A stretch of 64,000 nt of DNA, taken from positions 1,768,631 to 1,832,630 of the forward strand of contig JACVTC010000016.1 in assembly GCA_016946835.1 (NCBI GenBank), written 5' to 3'. This DNA comes from Neocallimastix lanati (nom. inval.). Lineage: Eukaryota > Neocallimastigomycota > Neocallimastigomycetes > Neocallimastigales > Neocallimastigaceae. The position numbers and the translations under genes are program-made. Under the pieces are notes generated by a model that was not told the DNA's origin, searched no databases, and worked only from the letters and a program-made list of their open reading frames with translations. Position 1 is the first letter of the stretch; each line of letters begins with the position of its first letter. Below are positions 60,042 to 64,000 of this stretch, one piece after another.

Positions 60042-61235
60042 ATGTATTCAGCTAGATCGGATGAAGAAATGGATATGAATAAAGAAGACTCAGTACAACA
60101 ATTGCGATCCGAAGCCACCCAAGCTTGTACCACCTTAGCAGAAGGTGTTCAACAGTTAAGAAATGATACCTCACAAGCTTGTAATAGTATAGTTTCTGGG
60201 GTGAATGAAAACTTCGTTTCCAAAGAAGACTTACAAAATTACCATCAAGAGGTAATGAAATAATTCGGAGCTTATGATAAAATGAATAATGAAATATTGG
60301 CCTCTTTAGAATCTTTGAAGAAGGCTACCCTCTATTTTAAGCATGATTATGTAATAAAACTCAAGTAGAAAATACTTCTTCTGGTGCTACCTCGTCGATA
60401 CCGTTGACATCTGGAAATCCTACGGTAAACCTCCATTCTGTTTTCGATGATAATATCTCAACTACTACAAGATATGACAATGATCATGATGTTATCATGC
60501 AATCTGCTTACCCTATTAATATTCCTCAAGTTCCCGATCCAGGTTTGTTTTCAGGTGATATTTCTGAAACCGAACTTTTCTGTCAACTGTGTGGGACACA
60601 TTTAAAACCTATCCATGTAAGTCTTGGCCTGAAGATTCGAAAATCAACTTTGTGCAATCAAGATTAAGAGAAGCTGCTAGAAGTTGGTACCAAACAAAAT
60701 ATTCCAGTAGTCCTCCTGCTTCCCTAGAGGCTCTTCTTAATGATTAAAAGAAGCTTTTCCTGATGTTGTCAGCAAAAAGTTAAAGAAAATTAATTTAATA
60801 AATCTTAAACATTCTCATGGTAATATTAAGGACTATATCGATTCTTTCCGTAAACTAACAGCTGATCTTGGTTGGCCTGAAGAACCATTAGTATTATTTT
60901 TCTATAATGGTCTTCATCCAAAATTTAAAGAAGAAATTAATAAAATGGAGAAGTTTCCAGAGAAAATAGAAGAAATTACAACAAAGTGCATATTGTTTGA
61001 ATCTTCTCAAGAAACTAAATTAAAGATAAATCAATTAACCAGCAATAAAAATTATAAGAGAAAGAACTCTCATTCTTATCCCAATAGTGAAAACAAGAAT
61101 AAGAAGAATAACAATTATTACAATCATAGTAAAAATAATAACTTCCATAATAATAAATCTAAGGTAATTCCAGTTACAACAACCGAGAAAATTATGTTAC
61201 CGAAGTCCAAAAAATTAACTCAAAAAACTAGATAA
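60042..61235 (+). pseudogene. G5 gag, frameshifted
   Basis: Starts MYSARSDEEMDM, with two copies of a heptad-like motif (QQLRSEATQACTTLAEGV and QQLRNDTSQACNSIVSGV, residues about 18-56) that would form a coiled coil. A gag capsid core follows across breaks (PDPGLFSGDIS near 60535, GNIKDYIDSFRKLTADLGWP at 60820-60880). The tail is Asn/Lys-rich (60945-61235). I see no CCHC zinc knuckle. Frame breaks lie near 60263, 60370, 60590, 60670 and 60745. Confidence 0.75.
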
Positions 61236-64000
61236 TGGACTTCCCAAGAAGTCCTCTCCGATTAAAACTATTCAATATAATTATCCAACTTTAAACCTCC
61301 TCTTCCTAATTCTTCTTTTTGTTTAAATCATTTATCCCAACAATAAACAAAAGGAACAAAAACATTAAATTACAACCAAATCAATGTTAGATTGTGGTTC
61401 TTACTGCAATTTTATTTCTACCAATTTAATCTCTCGGTTAAATCTTGTACCTCAAAAACTTAATAATAAAATATATATAAAAGGTATTAGTGATACAGAT
61501 TCCATTAATGAATTTGTGTCTTTAAATTTTCAACTAAAAATCAAAATTAACAATACGTTTCATTTAATCAAATTTAAAGAAAAATTCCTTGTGTCAAAAC
61601 ATATTCCAGTGGATTACTCCTTGGAAATCAATTTATGAAAAACTATAAAATACATTTTAGTTATGATAATCATTATCTTTACTCTACTTTTAAAATCTCA
61701 AAATTTAAATCAAGAATTATAAAGAATTTTAAACAAAATGCGAATTCAATTAATTTTTATGACGGATTACCCTATAATTACAACTTTTTAATCTATTCTT
61801 TTCTTTCAAATAAGGTATCAGAGGATTCTGAAGAACCTGATATTGAGCGTATTCCTGAACAGTATAAAGACCTTGCAATAGTCTTCAGTAAAAAGGAAGC
61901 AGATAAGCTTCCTCCCCATCGTTTAACGGACTGTGAGATCAATCTTCAACCAGGTGCTACTTTACATTATGGACCAATCTACCGCTTACATTGGAAGAAT
62001 CAGAAGTTTTAAAAGATTACATAAAGGAAAACGAAAAGAAAGGATTTATTAGAAATCTCACTCCCAGCCGGCTATCCTGTTCTCTTTCAAAAAAAGAGTG
62101 ATGGTTCTCTCCGACTCTGCGTTGACTACAAACGTTTAAATGCGGTTACTATTAGAAATTCCTATCCTTTACCGCTCATCAACGACATTATTGAACGAGT
62201 CAAAGGAGCCAAGTACTTTACTAAATTGGACTTGCGCTCCGCATATAATTTAATTCGTATAAAGGAAGGCGATGAATATAAAACAGCTTTCCGTACTAAG
62301 TATGGACATTACGAATATTTAGTAATGCCATTTGGTCTTAAAAATGCACCTGCAATCTTCCAATCTTTTATTAACTCTGTCCTTCGTCCATTCTTAGAGA
62401 AATCGGTAATACTCTACCTAGATGACATTCTAATTTATTCTAATTCATTAGATGATCATCATCAAACTGTACGTGAGGTTCTCAAAAAGCTTATTGACAA
62501 TAATTTATATGCTAAACTTTCGAAATGTGAATTCGATAAAGAGGAAGTCGAATTCCTTGGACATATCATTTCTGGTTCTGGTGTGTCCACTGATCCAAAG
62601 AAGATCAAATCAATCAAAGAATGGCCCATTCCAAAAACGTAAAGAGGTTCAAAGGTTTCTTGGTCTTTGCAATTACTATAGAAGATTCGTAAGGAATTTT
62701 GCTGCTATTGCTAAACCTTGCATGCTTTAACCAAGAAAGGAAGGAAGTTTGTTTGGTCTAAAGATTGTGATACCTCCTTCTCAATTCTCAAAAAACGTTT
62801 AACTTCTTCCCCTCTCCTCATGCATCCTGACTTAACAAAACCTTTATTGTTGAGTGCGATGCTAGTAACTTTGCTATTGGAGCAGTTCTTTCCCAGTATG
62901 ATAATGATAATAAGCTTCATCCTATTGCTTATTTTTCTCGTAGTCTTAACAATGCCGAAATAAACTATTCGATTACCGATAAGGAACTTTTATCAATTAA
63001 AGAAGCTTTCTCATCATGGCGTCACCTTTTGTTAGGTGCTAAATTCAAGATTAAAGTTTTTACTGACCATAGAAATCTTCTATATACCCTTGGAGGGAAG
63101 ATAGGTAATCAACGTCAACATCGTTGGCATCTATTCTTCCAAGAATACGACTTTGAACTTATCTATCGCCAAGGTAAAAAGAATGGCAAACCCGATTCGT
63201 TATCCAGAAGACCAGACTACCAAAAGGAAGATATAGAGGATAAACCTGAGTTTATCTAGACAGTAAGAATATTGGTAAAATCCCCATGTTTAATTAGTAT
63301 AACTAACGATCTTCTCAATAATATTAAAATAAACTTAAAGAATGATAAGGTTGCTGAGGATCTTCGTATATATTTTTCTGAAATAATGTCTCTCAAGGTT
63401 TCCCTTATAAACCATTTCGCAAAATGAATAAGTTTAAATTAGAAATGATTAATATTATACAACAATCTTATTTACATACCAGATCAACTTCGTTTAGATA
63501 TTTTAACTCGTTATCATGAGAAACCTGCTGCGGGTCATTTTGGTGTCAAAGAACTTTGGAGTTGATCTCAAGAAACTTTTGGTGGCCCAAGATGGAAGAT
63601 GATGTTAAGAATTTTGTAAAGTCGTGTGAAACATGTATGAGAAACAAAAAATCTAGGCACCGAAAATTTGGGTTACTTCAACCGCTTGACGTTCCAGAAA
63701 GACCTTGGAAATCAATCGAAATTGATTTCTTATGTGGTCTTCCACCATCCAAAGGTAATACGGTGATTATGGTTGTAGTTGATAGATTTTCAAAAATGAT
63801 ACACCTTATTCCCTTCAAAGATATTCCAAATTCCGTACAAACAGCCAAAGCTTTTATCAATAATATCTATAAGCTCCATGGTCTACCCTATGATATTATT
63901 ACGGATAGAGGTTCACAGTTTACGAGTGAACTTTGGCAAGAATTTCTATTCTTATTAAATATTAAATCGAAAATAGCTACTACTGACCACCATGAAACCG
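61236..64000 (+). pseudogene. G5 Ty3/gypsy pol, frameshifted and cut by the window end
   Basis: Protease-like MLDCGSYCNFIS (61384, DCG in place of DSG/DTG). Then LPPHRLTDCEINLQPG (about 61910-61955) and, across shifts, RT with [27 protein letters not shown] (62229), [11 protein letters not shown] and YLDDILIYS (62414-62440), then a shift at 62640, RNase H with CDASNFAIGAVLSQ, YSITDKELLSIKEAF, TDHRNLLYTLGG and GKKNGKPDSLSRRPD (to 63259), then integrase: HEKPAAGHFGVKE ... CETCMRNK zinc domain (63510-63645), core IEIDFLCGLPPSKG and ITDRGSQFTSELW (to about 63930). The last catalytic Glu and any chromodomain lie beyond 64000. About six single-base breaks are present. Confidence 0.87.

Overview
The window is extremely AT-rich eukaryotic DNA. 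It has long A/T homopolymers, (AAT)n and (ATTT)n microsatellites, and short spliceosomal introns with GTAAGT/GTAAAT donors. It carries only three recognisable host genes, set among many retrotransposons. An early-diverging anaerobic gut fungus (Neocallimastigomycota) is the best guess. The reasons are the composition, the coding style, and a bacterial-type L-aspartate oxidase (the oxygen-independent entry to NAD synthesis) carried as an intron-containing nuclear gene. This is inference: no rRNA or marker gene is present, and an AT-rich amoeba such as a dictyostelid cannot be excluded.

Layout. 0.9-5.1 kb: an older LINE relic and a nearly full-length APE-type LINE on the minus strand. 5.8-7.6 kb: L-aspartate oxidase, two exons, minus strand. 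7.6-13.1 kb: AT desert with a 4 x 141 bp and a 5 x 42 bp tandem repeat. 13.1-15.7 kb: an orphan GC-richer island, an LTR fragment and a Ty1/copia relic. 16.2-16.7 kb: about 100 AAT repeats abutting a LINE 3' fragment. 17.9-20.9 kb: a six-exon single-pass membrane protein with a cytoplasmic SH3 domain. 23.5-31.1 kb: stacked LINE copies, all on the minus strand. 31.4-33.7 kb: long-chain acyl-CoA synthetase, two exons. 33.7-42.3 kb: AT desert. 42.3-64 kb: a nested stack of Ty3/gypsy elements.

The gypsy stack. An older chromovirus (G1, minus) was split by an intact 6.8 kb chromovirus (G2, minus). G2 has 641 bp LTRs that look identical and a 5 bp target duplication, CTTAT; taking G2 out restores the G1 reading frame. 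A 196 bp solo LTR sits in the 3' LTR region of G1. To the right lie an LTR-like segment carrying a tRNA-like A-box/B-box pair, then a different gypsy element (G3, plus) with two LTRs, a tRNA-type primer site and a broken pol, then a fourth element (G5, plus) that runs off the window.

The three host genes are unrelated and do not form a pathway. The most unusual signals are the tRNA-like A/B-box pair shared by two different gypsy LTRs, with G3 inserted about 11 bp upstream of one of them; the intron inside a bacterial-type nadB; the all-phase-1 exon structure of the SH3 gene; and an indel-only difference between the two G3 LTRs, which warns that the right end of the window may hold uncorrected consensus errors.
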